Source of the DNA: Puniceicoccales bacterium
GTDB taxonomy: Bacteria; Verrucomicrobiota; Verrucomicrobiia; Opitutales; JAIRKQ01
Length of the DNA stretch: 63,482 bases
Assembly: GCA_031257495.1 (NCBI GenBank)
Contig: JAIRON010000045.1
Location: 1 to 63,482, forward strand
Reading direction: 5' to 3'
The position numbers and the translations under genes are program-made. Below, piece by piece: positions 7,758-17,396 of the stretch. How positions within the stretch are numbered: position 1 is the stretch's first letter; every line of letters begins with the position of its first letter. The notes beneath the pieces were generated by a model. It worked only from the letters and a program-made list of their open reading frames with translations, made no database searches and was not told the DNA's origin.

Positions 7758-7907
7758 ATGAAGCCATCATATCATCCATCAAAAATAAAGAGAATTCGCA
7801 AATGTGGGTTCCGTGCACGCATGGCCACGCGTGGAGGAAGGGCAGTGCTTTCCTCACGCAGAGCTAAGGGTAGGTATAAAATTTGTGAGCATGCCTTTGT
7901 AAAGTAA
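7758..7907 (+). CDS. rpmH: 50S ribosomal protein L34
   Basis: A 49-residue very basic protein. [20 protein letters not shown] and the following [17 protein letters not shown] are the bL34 signature. The C-terminal extension ICEHAFVK is slightly longer than usual. It directly precedes rnpA, the standard rpmH-rnpA-yidD order. Confidence 0.93.
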   Translation: MKPSYHPSKIKRIRKCGFRARMATRGGRAVLSSRRAKGRYKICEHAFVK

Positions 7908-7908
7908 T

Positions 7909-8301
7909 GTGGGAGAACGTCTATTCCGCAGTCAGCGCATTTGCTCATCAACTGAATTTGCAAAGTTTCGATCGTGTGATGCGTTTTGGCTTAATTCTGA
8001 GCTTTTTACGCTGAAAATCTTGGATGCGGGCCAAGATATTAGCAGACTTGGGGTTATAGTTTCGAAAAAAGTTGGCAATGCCGTTGTGCGCAATCGAATC
8101 CGGCGAGTTGTGCGGGAAATTTTTCGAAAAAATTTGCAAAAGCGAGGAAAAAGCTACGATTACTTGGTAATAGCCAAGCAGCCGATCAGGCAAGCTAACT
8201 ATGAAAAGATTGAATCCGAATTGTTAAATGGAGCAACAAAAATTTATGAACAGATGTCAAAAAGTTGTTCCCTTTCCGATGAAAATCTCCGCTATCCTTG
8301 A
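7909..8301 (+). CDS. rnpA: Ribonuclease P protein component
   Basis: Protein subunit of RNase P, which trims the 5' leader from pre-tRNAs. The RNA-binding motif KKVGNAVVRNRIRRVVREIFR is clear. A GTG start at 7909 lies two bases after the rpmH stop. At 130 residues it has normal length. The end overlaps the start of the yidD fusion gene. Confidence 0.93.
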   Translation: MGERLFRSQRICSSTEFAKFRSCDAFWLNSELFTLKILDAGQDISRLGVIVSKKVGNAVVRNRIRRVVREIFRKNLQKRGKSYDYLVIAKQPIRQANYEKIESELLNGATKIYEQMSKSCSLSDENLRYP

Positions 8302-9658
8302 TAAGGCAGCACGAAGCATTGCACTATTGCTGATAAAATTTTATCAAGTCGTGCTTTCCCCTCTCAAAATCTGCTTGTTTGGTACGCTGTGCCAGTGTAG
8401 ATTTAGACTGACATGCTCACAGTACGCCAAACAAATGTATGCAACCCATAATTTTTTCAAAGCTACGCTTTTGACGATTGGGCGACTGATGAAATGTCAA
8501 CCATTTTACCGGCCCCAGCCATCCTCCGATGAAGAAAAAAGTGAAACCCTTCCGAAATTATATTTTTCAAACACCAAGGCAGATAAAAACTTGAAATATC
8601 TGCTTGGCTGCACCGTTGAAAGCGACATAGCCGTGATAAAGCAGGCAACGGAGCTAACCATTTTGGCACATGCTTTGGAAATAAACCGATTGAAGAATGA
8701 ATCAAAGGCAACCGAAGTTGTGGCGCTCGAAGGATTAAAAACCGGCAAAAAGCCCAAGCTTGGTGAGCTAGTAGCAAAATTTGTCAAACATGTAACAGGG
8801 AAAAAGAAAGTTGCGGTCCATAGAAATTTCCCCTTTTGGTTAGGTTTTGATTTGTCCGTAAAAGGCTTTAAACTCATTATTGATCCCCATGACACACTGG
8901 CGGAACGCTCGATCAAATCTGAACATGAAGTGAAATGCATTGGAGAAGTGCTTTCTGTTATAAATGGATGCTTCAAGGAAGTTAGGAAAATCTTGCACCA
9001 ATCTAAAATAGGGAAACGGGGCATTCTCGAGTTTCAAGGCTCGGAACTGACTTCTGGATTTATCCGTGGAGAAATTGAAAAATATTGCTATTCAAATGGT
9101 TGTTTGGCCGAAAATACTATTGTGGCTTGTGGATGCCAATCTGCAGATCCCCATTGCCAGGGATATGGCCCCATTCGTGCCAATGAATTTATCGTCATAG
9201 ACTTATTTCCCTTTCATAGAACATCGGGATACTACGGCGATATAACCCGAACATTTCTGCGAGGGATACCTACGGAAGCGCAAATAAACATGTACGAAAG
9301 TGTCAAAGCTGCGCAGGAAATGGCCCACAGGGACTTGAAGCACGGCGTTACCTGTTCAGGATTGATGGGTAATACACTAAAGTTTCTCGAATCAAAAAAT
9401 TACAAAACAGACAAGGCGGCATCCATTCCCTACGGAATGTTCCACTCCCTCGGCCACGGGTTTGGACTCGAAATACACGAAGAGCCATTTATTTCAGACA
9501 ATGAAACAGTGTTAAAAAGCGGCAATGTAATTACCCTCGAACCTGGACTGTATTACCCGGAAACCGGTGGGGTGCGCATAGAGGATAACTTTCTTATTGC
9601 CGACGAAGGTTGTGAAAAATTATCCGAACAAATTTCCTACGACTGGGTGGTGAACTAG
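8279..9658 (+). CDS. YidD membrane-insertion factor fused to an M24 (Xaa-Pro) aminopeptidase
   Basis: One uninterrupted 459-residue frame holds two families. Residues about 11-78 are YidD: LLLIKFYQVVLSPLK, CRFRLTCSQYA and the closing RLMKCQPF, where YidD normally ends. From about 93 on it is a pita-bread M24 peptidase with all five metal ligands: Asp in VIDLFPF, Asp in GDITRTF, His in SLGHGFG, Glu in TLEPGLYYP, Glu in GGVRIED. The peptidase's N-terminal creatinase lobe looks shortened. YidD aids YidC-dependent insertion; M24 Xaa-Pro enzymes trim proline-containing N-termini. ATG 8279 was chosen; ATG 8228 would overlap rnpA by 74 bases. Fusion by loss of the yidD stop is the simplest explanation. 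Confidence 0.82.
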   Translation: MKISAILDKAARSIALLLIKFYQVVLSPLKICLFGTLCQCRFRLTCSQYAKQMYATHNFFKATLLTIGRLMKCQPFYRPQPSSDEEKSETLPKLYFSNTKADKNLKYLLGCTVESDIAVIKQATELTILAHALEINRLKNESKATEVVALEGLKTGKKPKLGELVAKFVKHVTGKKKVAVHRNFPFWLGFDLSVKGFKLIIDPHDTLAERSIKSEHEVKCIGEVLSVINGCFKEVRKILHQSKIGKRGILEFQGSELTSGFIRGEIEKYCYSNGCLAENTIVACGCQSADPHCQGYGPIRANEFIVIDLFPFHRTSGYYGDITRTFLRGIPTEAQINMYESVKAAQEMAHRDLKHGVTCSGLMGNTLKFLESKNYKTDKAASIPYGMFHSLGHGFGLEIHEEPFISDNETVLKSGNVITLEPGLYYPETGGVRIEDNFLIADEGCEKLSEQISYDWVVN

Positions 9659-9662
9659 AAAC

Positions 9663-10625
9663 TTAAAGCCCCTTTATTTCGAATAAGTCCGTTACGCTGG
9701 CATTGTTGTGTACGCGAATTATCGCCTCCCCAAGCAATTCGTTGACATTCAGATGGGTAACATTTTTTATGTTGGTCAGGGTGTAAGACAAACCGGTTGA
9801 GTTCGTAGTAATAAGCTCGTCGATGTTGCCTTCGGACAGGCGTTCACGACCTTTTGCTGTCAATAAACAGTGGGAGACAGCAGCACGCACACTGCGGGCG
9901 CCTTTTTCTTTCAATAGTTTAGCCGCTTCATTTACTGTGCCGAGTGTCACCGCCATATCGTCGGTTAGGATGACATTTTTCCCTGAAACTTCCCCTATTA
10001 CGGTCAGGACTTGGACATTGTCTCCATCTATTCGGCGCTTGGCAACGATGCCAAGATCGCAGCGCAGAGCATCGGCGTAGGCAGCTGCCATCTTCATGGC
10101 TCCCAAATCAGGGGAACAAACGATCAGATTGTCGCAACAAGCCCCTTTTAAGTAGGATATGAACAACTTTGAGGCGAACAAGTGGTCTACGGGGATATCA
10201 AAAAAGCCAACGATCTGCTGAGCATGCAAATCCATGGTTAAAACTCTGTTTGTGCCGGCAGAAGTTAGCAAATTCGCTATTAATTTGGCAGTTACAGGTA
10301 CGCGGGGCTTGTCCTTTCTGTCCTGGCGAGCGTACCCGAAAAATGGCAAAACCACTGTTATCCTACCAGCTGAAGCGCGGCGAGCGGCATCGATCATAAT
10401 TAGCAATTCCATGTAGTTATGGTTCGCAGGGTAGTCACAGGACTGAACTATGAAAACATCGCTTCCCCGTATGCTTTCCCTAATCGTCACCGCAGTTTCA
10501 CCATCTGGGAAACTATCAACGTTGGCATCGCACAATTTTATACCAATGTAGTTGCAAATTTGCTCGGCCAGCAACCGATTCGAATTTCCAGAAAAAATCT
10601 TTATGCAATCGCTATTTTGCAGCAT
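9663..10625 (-). CDS. prs: Ribose-phosphate pyrophosphokinase (PRPP synthetase)
   Basis: Makes PRPP from ribose-5-phosphate and ATP for nucleotide, His and Trp synthesis. Visible are IKIFSGNSN at the start, FPDGETAV, PFFGYARQDRK, the metal site DLHAQQIVGFFDIPVDHL and a PRPP loop NVILTDDMAVTLGT. The loop differs slightly from the usual DDMIDTAGT. At 320 residues it is full length. It is convergent with the peptidase fusion gene. Confidence 0.95.
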   Translation of the reverse strand: MLQNSDCIKIFSGNSNRLLAEQICNYIGIKLCDANVDSFPDGETAVTIRESIRGSDVFIVQSCDYPANHNYMELLIMIDAARRASAGRITVVLPFFGYARQDRKDKPRVPVTAKLIANLLTSAGTNRVLTMDLHAQQIVGFFDIPVDHLFASKLFISYLKGACCDNLIVCSPDLGAMKMAAAYADALRCDLGIVAKRRIDGDNVQVLTVIGEVSGKNVILTDDMAVTLGTVNEAAKLLKEKGARSVRAAVSHCLLTAKGRERLSEGNIDELITTNSTGLSYTLTNIKNVTHLNVNELLGEAIIRVHNNASVTDLFEIKGL

Positions 10626-10747
10626 TTTCTTCCCTTTGAGGCGTAAAAAATATTTTTTTCAAAAATAAACAAGCCCATTGTGAAGATATTTCTTGCGAGT
10701 TTTGGATATAACTTTACATTCTTAACCTGGTATTCTAATCTGATATT

Positions 10748-12106
10748 ATGAGTAGCGAACATCTACTAAAAATTTTATCCGGTAACCACCAAGGGGCGGA
10801 GGTGGTTTTTGGCGATGAAAGTGTAATAATAGGTAACGGAGGGGATAGCGATATTGTCCTTTCCGATTCCATGATCGAACCCCACCATGCAGAAATGACA
10901 TTCTCCAGCAACGGAGTAACAATTAAGCCACTTGATGGACAAGTCTTCGTAGACGGGAAGCTCGTAAAAACGGAATCTCAGGTGGTGGAAGCTTTCCAGT
11001 TTATTACAATCGGAAGTACGCACATCGTGTTCGGTCCAGCGGGAGAACCTTGGCCGAACATATCGGCTATGGATGCTCCTACTCTTGAGCATTCTTCGGG
11101 GGAAATTTCTCCTGTGGAAAGTCAGGCTGGCACGTCTCCAATGGAAAATTTCGATGACGCAATAAAAACAAAGCCATCCGATCTGAAAAAAATAAAATCC
11201 AAGCGCACGTGGATAATTGGAATCAGTAGCGCTTTCGTGTTTGCCTTTGCACTTTCTCTTTTGATTTTCCTATCAGTGTTTCACGAGGAAAAGAAGCCGG
11301 TGGATCAGCCCGATGCGGCGAAATTAATAACCAACAAAATCCGTGAAATGGGGCTAAGTGATACGATTTCCCTCGAAACAGATGGAACCCTTTACACAAT
11401 TTCAGGGTACACGGACACTAATGCGGAGTTGACAACTTTGCGCACTGACCTTCCTAAAATAACACCCAGGGTGAAAATAAAGCTATACAGTGAAGAGCAC
11501 ATGATCGCCGATATGCGTGACTTGATGATAAATATACCGTCAAACCCCAAAATTGAGTGCATAAAGCCGGGGATTTTCCTGATCAGTGGGTACGTTTGTG
11601 ACAAGGATGAGTGGGACAAAATTCGCCGTCGCATAATGAATGACATTCCTGGGTTAATAGATATCCAGGATGAAGTAATTCTTCCGCAAAAGGCGATCAA
11701 TTTGGCACGTCCAATTTTGACGAGATACAAATTGCTTGGTAAGGTTGCCGTTTTGCCCCAGAGCGACGGCATAGCCATAGGCGGGTTAGTGGCTTCTGAC
11801 GAAGAGGAAAACTGGAAACTCGCCAAAATCCAGCTTGAGCGTACATTTGGTCCCGACATTACGTTGACAAATTTGGTTAAGGTTAGCGATCCCGAGGTTA
11901 TTAAGCGACAGTACTTTGGTAGCGAAGTTGATAGCATATCCATTAGCGAAAATGGATTAAATTGGATTGGGTTCAAAAATGGAACCAAGTACATGGTTGG
12001 TTCCACTCTTTCCAATGGGTATATCATAAAAGAGATAACTCCGGATACGATAACATTGATGAAAAATAATCAAACGGTAGTTTTGAGAATAGGAGATATT
12101 CCGTGA
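10748..12106 (+). CDS. sctD: Type III secretion inner-membrane ring protein SctD (YscD/CdsD family)
   Basis: SctD forms the outer of the two inner-membrane rings of the injectisome. Residues 6-97 are an FHA-like cytoplasmic domain (SVIIGNGGDSDIVLSDSMI and PHHAEM). A linker follows, then one transmembrane helix at about 154-178 (WIIGISSAFVFAFALSLLIF), then periplasmic BON-like modules up to 452. This order matches YscD and chlamydial CdsD. The stop overlaps the next gene, a needle co-chaperone candidate. Other T3SS genes are not in the window. Confidence 0.82.
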   Translation: MSSEHLLKILSGNHQGAEVVFGDESVIIGNGGDSDIVLSDSMIEPHHAEMTFSSNGVTIKPLDGQVFVDGKLVKTESQVVEAFQFITIGSTHIVFGPAGEPWPNISAMDAPTLEHSSGEISPVESQAGTSPMENFDDAIKTKPSDLKKIKSKRTWIIGISSAFVFAFALSLLIFLSVFHEEKKPVDQPDAAKLITNKIREMGLSDTISLETDGTLYTISGYTDTNAELTTLRTDLPKITPRVKIKLYSEEHMIADMRDLMINIPSNPKIECIKPGIFLISGYVCDKDEWDKIRRRIMNDIPGLIDIQDEVILPQKAINLARPILTRYKLLGKVAVLPQSDGIAIGGLVASDEEENWKLAKIQLERTFGPDITLTNLVKVSDPEVIKRQYFGSEVDSISISENGLNWIGFKNGTKYMVGSTLSNGYIIKEITPDTITLMKNNQTVVLRIGDIP

Positions 12107-12330
12107 TGGATAGAAAGAAAGAACGCGTTGTGATGGTTGAAATGGAACAAAAGTTGCTCGACGATAAGTCCGGCCAATACCGCCGCGAACTATTGGATAA
12201 GTTGCGTGGATACGAAGGTGAAATGAAAAAGCTGATTGGCGCCGGCGTTTCAACGGAAAAATTTGAACTGTACGGAAAAATGCAGCATGCCATTAAACAG
12301 GCATGCTATGTCATCGAAAAATTTCGCTAA
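12106..12330 (+). CDS. Type III secretion needle co-chaperone, YscE/CdsE-like
   Basis: A 74-residue helical protein; VEMEQKLLDDKSGQYRREL and the later ISVEK-like helix resemble the small YscE/SsaE/CdsE needle co-chaperones, which with a partner keep needle subunits from polymerising in the cytoplasm. ATG 12106 overlaps the sctD stop (TGATG) and has AGGAG upstream; a GTG three bases earlier is possible. In Chlamydia the D and E genes are adjacent, which supports the call. Confidence 0.68.
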   Translation: MDRKKERVVMVEMEQKLLDDKSGQYRRELLDKLRGYEGEMKKLIGAGVSTEKFELYGKMQHAIKQACYVIEKFR

Positions 12331-12350
12331 TTCCTGCAAAACAGCCATCT

Positions 12351-12755
12351 TTATTTTTTAACCGAAAATCTTCCGCTGCCGATAAACATCATCCCCGTAG
12401 TCACCATGCTAATGGTAAACATGTAGGTGCTACTATTTATGATACTTTTACTTGGAAAGCCAGCAGCTATCGTTCCAAGGAGGGAAATTGCCCCCAATAG
12501 GAAACAGGACAGTTTGAAAAAAAAGCCAATAACTATAGCCAGGCCACATGTAATGTGGAGGATGGCTAACACTGCACCGAATAGTAGGGGCGAAAAATGT
12601 ACGCCGATCAGGGAAAAAGTTGTTCCCAGAGTGGTCAAGGCAGTACGGCCATTTGCGAAACAATGGACACCTTTCACTATGAAAAATATTCCCAAAAATG
12701 ATCGAATGAACAATTTTCCAAAGTTTTCGCTGTCGAAATTAATGGAAGTACTCAC
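12351..12755 (-). CDS. DoxX-family membrane protein
   Basis: A 134-residue protein with four hydrophobic helices. NFGKLFIRSFLGIFFIVKG near the start and the Gly-rich later helices fit the DoxX family, small inner-membrane proteins linked to thiol or respiratory redox functions. The frame stays open leftwards through recA, but that part is recA antisense, so I place the start at GTG 12755, just before the DoxX helix. It is divergent from recA and convergent with sctE. Confidence 0.7.
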   Translation of the reverse strand: MSTSINFDSENFGKLFIRSFLGIFFIVKGVHCFANGRTALTTLGTTFSLIGVHFSPLLFGAVLAILHITCGLAIVIGFFFKLSCFLLGAISLLGTIAAGFPSKSIINSSTYMFTISMVTTGMMFIGSGRFSVKK

Positions 12756-12840
12756 TCTCCAACTGGTTAAAAAATTTTTCTCCCATTGCCAGCAAAATGA
12801 TGCTTGCCTGTTGACAAAATACCAATAAAGGTGTGGCGAA

Positions 12841-13884
12841 ATGACGAAGAACGAGCAAAGGAATGCCAGTGCAATTGAGCTAGCGATGAGTGCAGTGAAT
12901 AAGCAATTTGGCGATGGCTCGATTATGAAGTTGGGTGACGCCAAGCAAATGAATGTATCCGTAATTTCCACCGGTTCTTTAGCCCTTGATCTCGCACTCG
13001 GTGTACGCGGATTACCTCGCGGCCGCATATGTGAAATTTTTGGGCCGGAATCTTCGGGGAAAACCACATTTTGTTTAAGCGTGATCGCAGAGACCCAGCG
13101 CCACGGAGGGAATGCCGTATTTGTTGATGTCGAGCATGCCCTTGATCCGAGATATGCAAAAGTTGTTGGCGTTGACCTCAACAGTCTAATGGTATCGCAA
13201 CCGGCGAGCGGTGATGATGCACTAAATATCACAGAAACGCTGATTAGATCCGGTGCAATCGATGTAATAGTTCTCGACTCCGTCGCAGCCCTGATATCGA
13301 AGGCCGAATTGGAAGGTCAGATGGGTGATGCAACCATTGGGTCCCAGGCCAGGCTCATGAGCCAAGCGATGAGGCGGCTAACATCGGCCATAAGTAAGAC
13401 CAATTGTGTCTGCATATTTACCAATCAGATTCGTGAAAAAATTGGGGTCATGTTTGGAAATCCGGAAACCACTCCCGGTGGGCGTGCTTTGAAGTTTTTT
13501 TCATCCATCAGGCTAGATATCCGCCGAGTGGCTCAAATAAAGGATAATTCGGGGAAAGTTACCGGTAATCGTACAAGGGTAAAAGTGGTCAAGAATAAGG
13601 TTGCTCCGCCGTTTACTGAATGTGAATTTGACATCATGTTTGATGAGGGAATTTCCCGTACCGGATCGTTGATAGACCTCGGCATCGAACATAAAATTTT
13701 TGAAAAGAAGGGAGCGTGGATTGCCTACGAAGGTAAGTTAATCGGCCAAGGGCGCGAGGCAGCAAAACAGTACTTGAAAAACAACCCGGAAATGATGAGC
13801 CTAATCGAAGATGCAATCACCAAACGGGTACATGTGGCGGGTGGTACCGTGCTATGCGAGCAATCCGAAGAGCGGGTTGATTAA
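12841..13884 (+). CDS. recA: Recombinase A
   Basis: DNA strand-exchange ATPase and LexA co-protease. Walker [10 protein letters not shown], the conserved [23 protein letters not shown] and the L2 loop [21 protein letters not shown] are all present. At 347 residues it is full length. A TTGACA at 12812 could be a -35 box, but I see no matching -10 or SOS box. Confidence 0.97.
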   Translation: MTKNEQRNASAIELAMSAVNKQFGDGSIMKLGDAKQMNVSVISTGSLALDLALGVRGLPRGRICEIFGPESSGKTTFCLSVIAETQRHGGNAVFVDVEHALDPRYAKVVGVDLNSLMVSQPASGDDALNITETLIRSGAIDVIVLDSVAALISKAELEGQMGDATIGSQARLMSQAMRRLTSAISKTNCVCIFTNQIREKIGVMFGNPETTPGGRALKFFSSIRLDIRRVAQIKDNSGKVTGNRTRVKVVKNKVAPPFTECEFDIMFDEGISRTGSLIDLGIEHKIFEKKGAWIAYEGKLIGQGREAAKQYLKNNPEMMSLIEDAITKRVHVAGGTVLCEQSEERVD

Positions 13885-13907
13885 CTTTCACAAGCCTGAA
13901 ATTTTTT

Positions 13908-14510
13908 TCATTCAATTTTATTGAAACCTCTGATTTTTATTAGGGATAGGTTTTTTGTTTTTTCAAATCTTTTTGCAAAAGAACGGAGAATTTTTTCAAG
14001 AAATTTTCCTAAAAAAGGAAGCTTGAACGGAGCATATGGAATGATTATCAGACTTGGGGCACCGTTTTCGTCCCTGGTAAGCTTAGCATATTTGACAAAA
14101 AACAGAGTTTCAAACACCGGCTCGATGCAATAGGGGAAAAAATACTCTCCGTTGTATAACAGGGAATCCTCAATTTTTCCACAGCACCACACCCTACCGC
14201 GGTGGTCAATAAAACCGCAAAACCCTGTCCCTTGCCAAATGCCATTTCTTCGATAAACGATCTCACCGAAATATCCAAGGGATAGCGGAGCGGCATTCCC
14301 TATGTCATCCAAGTTTTCGATTTGTATAATTTTAACTTCAACTCCATCCAGGCACCTACCCAACACGATTCCCGCGAAATTTTGTTCAAAAATTCTACAA
14401 TCTTTAATGTACTCCTCGGCGGATAAGCGAAAAATATTGTGTTTTTTTAGAAATTTGCGGCATCTGAAACGCGCACGCCTGGCCAAAAAAGCTTTTACTA
14501 AATTTCTCAC
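13908..14510 (-). pseudogene. C-terminal remnant of an adenylate-forming (AMP-binding, OleC-like) enzyme
   Basis: The 200-residue frame matches only the end of the large domain and the hinge of the acyl-CoA synthetase superfamily: LGRCLDGVEVKII, LGYFGEIVYR, then TGFCGFIDHRGRVWCCGKIEDS, which resembles the usual tGDlGylD.dGrlwfcGR of OleC-type enzymes. The ATP-binding P-loop and most of the catalytic domain are missing, and only 67 bases separate it from xerD, so the rest is not nearby. The tGD aspartate is replaced. It is probably a decaying gene; a recruited small protein is an alternative. Confidence 0.55.
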
Positions 14511-14577
14511 CGCGCATGATTACATGTTCTAAACTTGCAACTTTCAATAAAAAATTTAGATTCTGGAAAATTTTTCA

Positions 14578-15462
14578 ATGGACAGCAAAGCAAAGGTAAA
14601 ATTTTTTGACCATCTCAGCAGCGAGCGAATGGTATCTCCCCACACCATCCTCACCTATCAAAATGCCATAAAAATTTTTTCCCGTTGGCGAAAGTCCGAT
14701 GCCATTTTGGAAGCTACGCAGAGGGAAATCCAAGACTTTATTATTGAAATGCAGAAGACGCGCTCCAGAACAACGGTGCGCAATTACATATCGGCGCTGC
14801 GCACGTTTTTTACGTTTGCAACCGGCGAAAAATTCATTGCCCAAAACCCAACGTTGGAACTTATTCTGCCAAAGTTAAAAAATTTACTGCCAAAAATATT
14901 GACGTTATCACAAATTTTTGAACTTCTGGGTACCCCGGCAAAGGCGCATCAGCTCGGTCATATTTCGCTCAAAATTGCACTGCGGGATGCAATGATTCTT
15001 GAACTTTTCTATGGTGCAGGTCTGCGCATCAGCGAATTGCAAAGCATAAAAATTAGCGACATTGACTTCCAAAATCGCACATTAAAAGTTCGTGGAAAAG
15101 GCAGCAAGGAACGTATTTGTCCATTTACGGAAGCGGCTTTGAAAGCAATTGAGAGATACAGATCGCAGTTTTTATTAATGAATGATGCATGCCTATTTTT
15201 CCGCGGTAATGGCAAAATTTTGTCCATTCGTAACATACAGTATCGCATGAAGTTTTACCTAAATCTCTGCGGTCTTCCATCCGATCTATCTCCGCACACA
15301 ATTCGCCATGCCTATGCTACCCATCTTCTAAACAACGGTGCCGATCTGCGCTTGGTGCAAGAGTTACTTGGCCACGCCAGCCTGGAAACGACTCAAATTT
15401 ACACGCACATCGACTCCGAACACATAAAAAACATTCACCAGCACTGCCATCCACATGCGTAA
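14578..15462 (+). CDS. Tyrosine recombinase XerC/XerD
   Basis: Site-specific recombinase that resolves chromosome dimers at dif. A SAM-like N-terminal domain (to about 100) precedes the catalytic domain. Catalytic residues are visible: Arg in YGAGLRISEL, Lys in VRGKGSKER, His-x-x-Arg in SPHTIRHAYATH, His in LLGHASLETT and Tyr in QIYTHI. At 294 residues it is normal length. I cannot say from sequence whether it is XerC or XerD. No phage genes or attachment sites flank it. Confidence 0.92.
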   Translation: MDSKAKVKFFDHLSSERMVSPHTILTYQNAIKIFSRWRKSDAILEATQREIQDFIIEMQKTRSRTTVRNYISALRTFFTFATGEKFIAQNPTLELILPKLKNLLPKILTLSQIFELLGTPAKAHQLGHISLKIALRDAMILELFYGAGLRISELQSIKISDIDFQNRTLKVRGKGSKERICPFTEAALKAIERYRSQFLLMNDACLFFRGNGKILSIRNIQYRMKFYLNLCGLPSDLSPHTIRHAYATHLLNNGADLRLVQELLGHASLETTQIYTHIDSEHIKNIHQHCHPHA

Positions 15463-15551
15463 TTGTGCGTTACGTTACATAAAACCTGAATGCCGTTAAA
15501 TAAGAACAAGATTTTGTTTGTTTTTTTAAAGGTGCCAACTAGTATGCGACC

Positions 15552-17396
15552 ATGGGTGAAATAGGTTTAAGCACATTGCGCCATTCCGCGGCTCATATAT
15601 TAGCAGCCGCAGTCACAAGATTGTTTCCGGAGGCCAAATTGGACATTGGCCCACCGACGGAAAGCGGATTTTACTACGATTTCGATCTCGAATACAAATT
15701 TACCCAGGAAGATTTAGTTGCCATTGAGCGCGAGATGGAAAAAATAATCGGCGAAAATCAGGAATTTATTCGTAGGGAAGTCACTCGCGATGAAGCAAAA
15801 AAATTTTTCGAAGACCGTGGCCAAATCTATAAAATTGAGCGCTTAAATGACATACCCACCGACGAAAAAGTCACCCTATATACCAATGGGGAGTTTACGG
15901 ATCTTTGCCGAGGGGAGCATGTTCGCTACTCGAAGCAGGTAAAAGCCATAAAGCTTTTCAGTGTAGCTGGAGCTTACTACCGCGGCAATGAAAAGAATAA
16001 ACAAATGCAAAGAATCTACGGTACTGCATTTCCCTCAAAAGCTGAGTTGAACAGCTATTTGACACAATTGGAAGAGGCTAAAAAGAGAGATCACAGACGT
16101 TTGGGTAAGGAACTAAAGCTGTTTCTGATCGACGACGAGGTGGGGCCGGGCATGGTTCTTTGGCTGCCAAAGGGGATGATCATTCGCAATGAATTGCAAA
16201 ATTTTATACTTGGTGCACTCATGAAGCAGGGCTACCAGCAAGTTTTTACGCCCCACATAGCCAAGCTTGGGTTGTTTCGCACATCGGGACATTTTCCATA
16301 TTACAAGGAGTCCCAGTTTCCTCCGTTGCCGGATCGGGAAACGTTGGATGAAAGCATAGCCAAAAACAAGTCAGCCAGGGAGCTGTTCAGCGAATTGGAA
16401 ATGGGCGTAAAGGACGGCTTTCTTTTAAAACCAATGAATTGTCCCGGACATGTGAAAATATACTCTTCCGAACAACGTTCCTACCGCGAGTTGCCGATCA
16501 GGCTTGCGGAATTTGGCACCGTGTATCGATGGGAACAGTCCGGTGAATTGAGCGGAATGACACGCGTGCGCGGCTTCACTCAGGATGATGCTCACATATT
16601 TTGTCGCCCCGATCAGCTGAATGATGAGATCGATGGGTGTCTGCAGCTTGTGCGATTAATATTTTCAACACTGGGAATAACGGAATTTAGAGTGCGCATT
16701 GGGTTGCGGGATAGAAGTTCCGACAAATACATCGGCTCCGATAGCAATTGGTCGGTTTCCGAGGAAGCCTTGCGCAAGGCTGCAAAAAATCTTGCCGTAC
16801 CCTTTGAGGAGAAGGAAGGCGAAGCTGCCTTTTACGGACCAAAAATCGACTTTGTTGTCAAGGATGTCATCGGTCGTGAGTGGCAACTCGGTACGGTGCA
16901 AGTGGACTACAACTTGCCGGAACGTTTCGATATGAGCTACGTCGGTGATGATAACCAAAAACATCGCCCGGTAATGATTCATCGAGCGCCATTTGGATCA
17001 CTCGAGCGATTTGTGGGGCTATTAATCGAACATTTTGGCGGAGATTTTCCGACATGGCTGGCCCCAGAACAGGTCAGAATCCTAACGTTGAACGATAGGA
17101 TGAACGATTTCAGCTATAGCCTGCAGAGCAAGCTTCGTGACAGTGGTATCCGGTGCGGCGTTGATGACCATCCCGAAAAACTTGGAGCGAAAATTCGCTG
17201 TGCCGAGCTGGATAAAATTCCCCATATGTTTATCGTTGGAGAAAAAGAAGCTCAATCGGATAGTGTGTCCGTTCGCTCGCGGATAAATAGTAAATTCGAT
17301 GGGACTATGCCCATCGGGGAAGCCATATCATTTTTAAAGAAGCTCATTGACTCCAAGGCATTACCCGACGGAAATTGGCAATCGATAAACCTCTAG
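15552..17396 (+). CDS. thrS: Threonine-tRNA ligase lacking the TGS domain
   Basis: Charges tRNA-Thr. It starts almost directly at the editing (SAD) domain, LRHSAAHILA, with the second editing motif RGEHV; the usual N-terminal TGS domain of about 60 residues is absent. The class II core shows MNCPGHV (zinc Cys), RVRGFTQDDAHIF and HRAPFGSLERF, followed by an anticodon-binding domain with ARCAE-like KIRCAEL. A short insertion (about 257-285) sits before MNCPGH. ATG 15552 is the only good start; 614 residues. Confidence 0.95.
   Translation: MGEIGLSTLRHSAAHILAAAVTRLFPEAKLDIGPPTESGFYYDFDLEYKFTQEDLVAIEREMEKIIGENQEFIRREVTRDEAKKFFEDRGQIYKIERLNDIPTDEKVTLYTNGEFTDLCRGEHVRYSKQVKAIKLFSVAGAYYRGNEKNKQMQRIYGTAFPSKAELNSYLTQLEEAKKRDHRRLGKELKLFLIDDEVGPGMVLWLPKGMIIRNELQNFILGALMKQGYQQVFTPHIAKLGLFRTSGHFPYYKESQFPPLPDRETLDESIAKNKSARELFSELEMGVKDGFLLKPMNCPGHVKIYSSEQRSYRELPIRLAEFGTVYRWEQSGELSGMTRVRGFTQDDAHIFCRPDQLNDEIDGCLQLVRLIFSTLGITEFRVRIGLRDRSSDKYIGSDSNWSVSEEALRKAAKNLAVPFEEKEGEAAFYGPKIDFVVKDVIGREWQLGTVQVDYNLPERFDMSYVGDDNQKHRPVMIHRAPFGSLERFVGLLIEHFGGDFPTWLAPEQVRILTLNDRMNDFSYSLQSKLRDSGIRCGVDDHPEKLGAKIRCAELDKIPHMFIVGEKEAQSDSVSVRSRINSKFDGTMPIGEAISFLKKLIDSKALPDGNWQSINL

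Noticed and set aside
12756-13232. N-terminal half of a long minus-strand frame opposite recA
   Set aside because: It is antisense of recA; only the downstream part has DoxX features.
14578-15462. Xer recombinase as an integrase of a mobile element
   Set aside because: It has housekeeping XerC/D length and motifs, with no phage genes or attachment repeats nearby.
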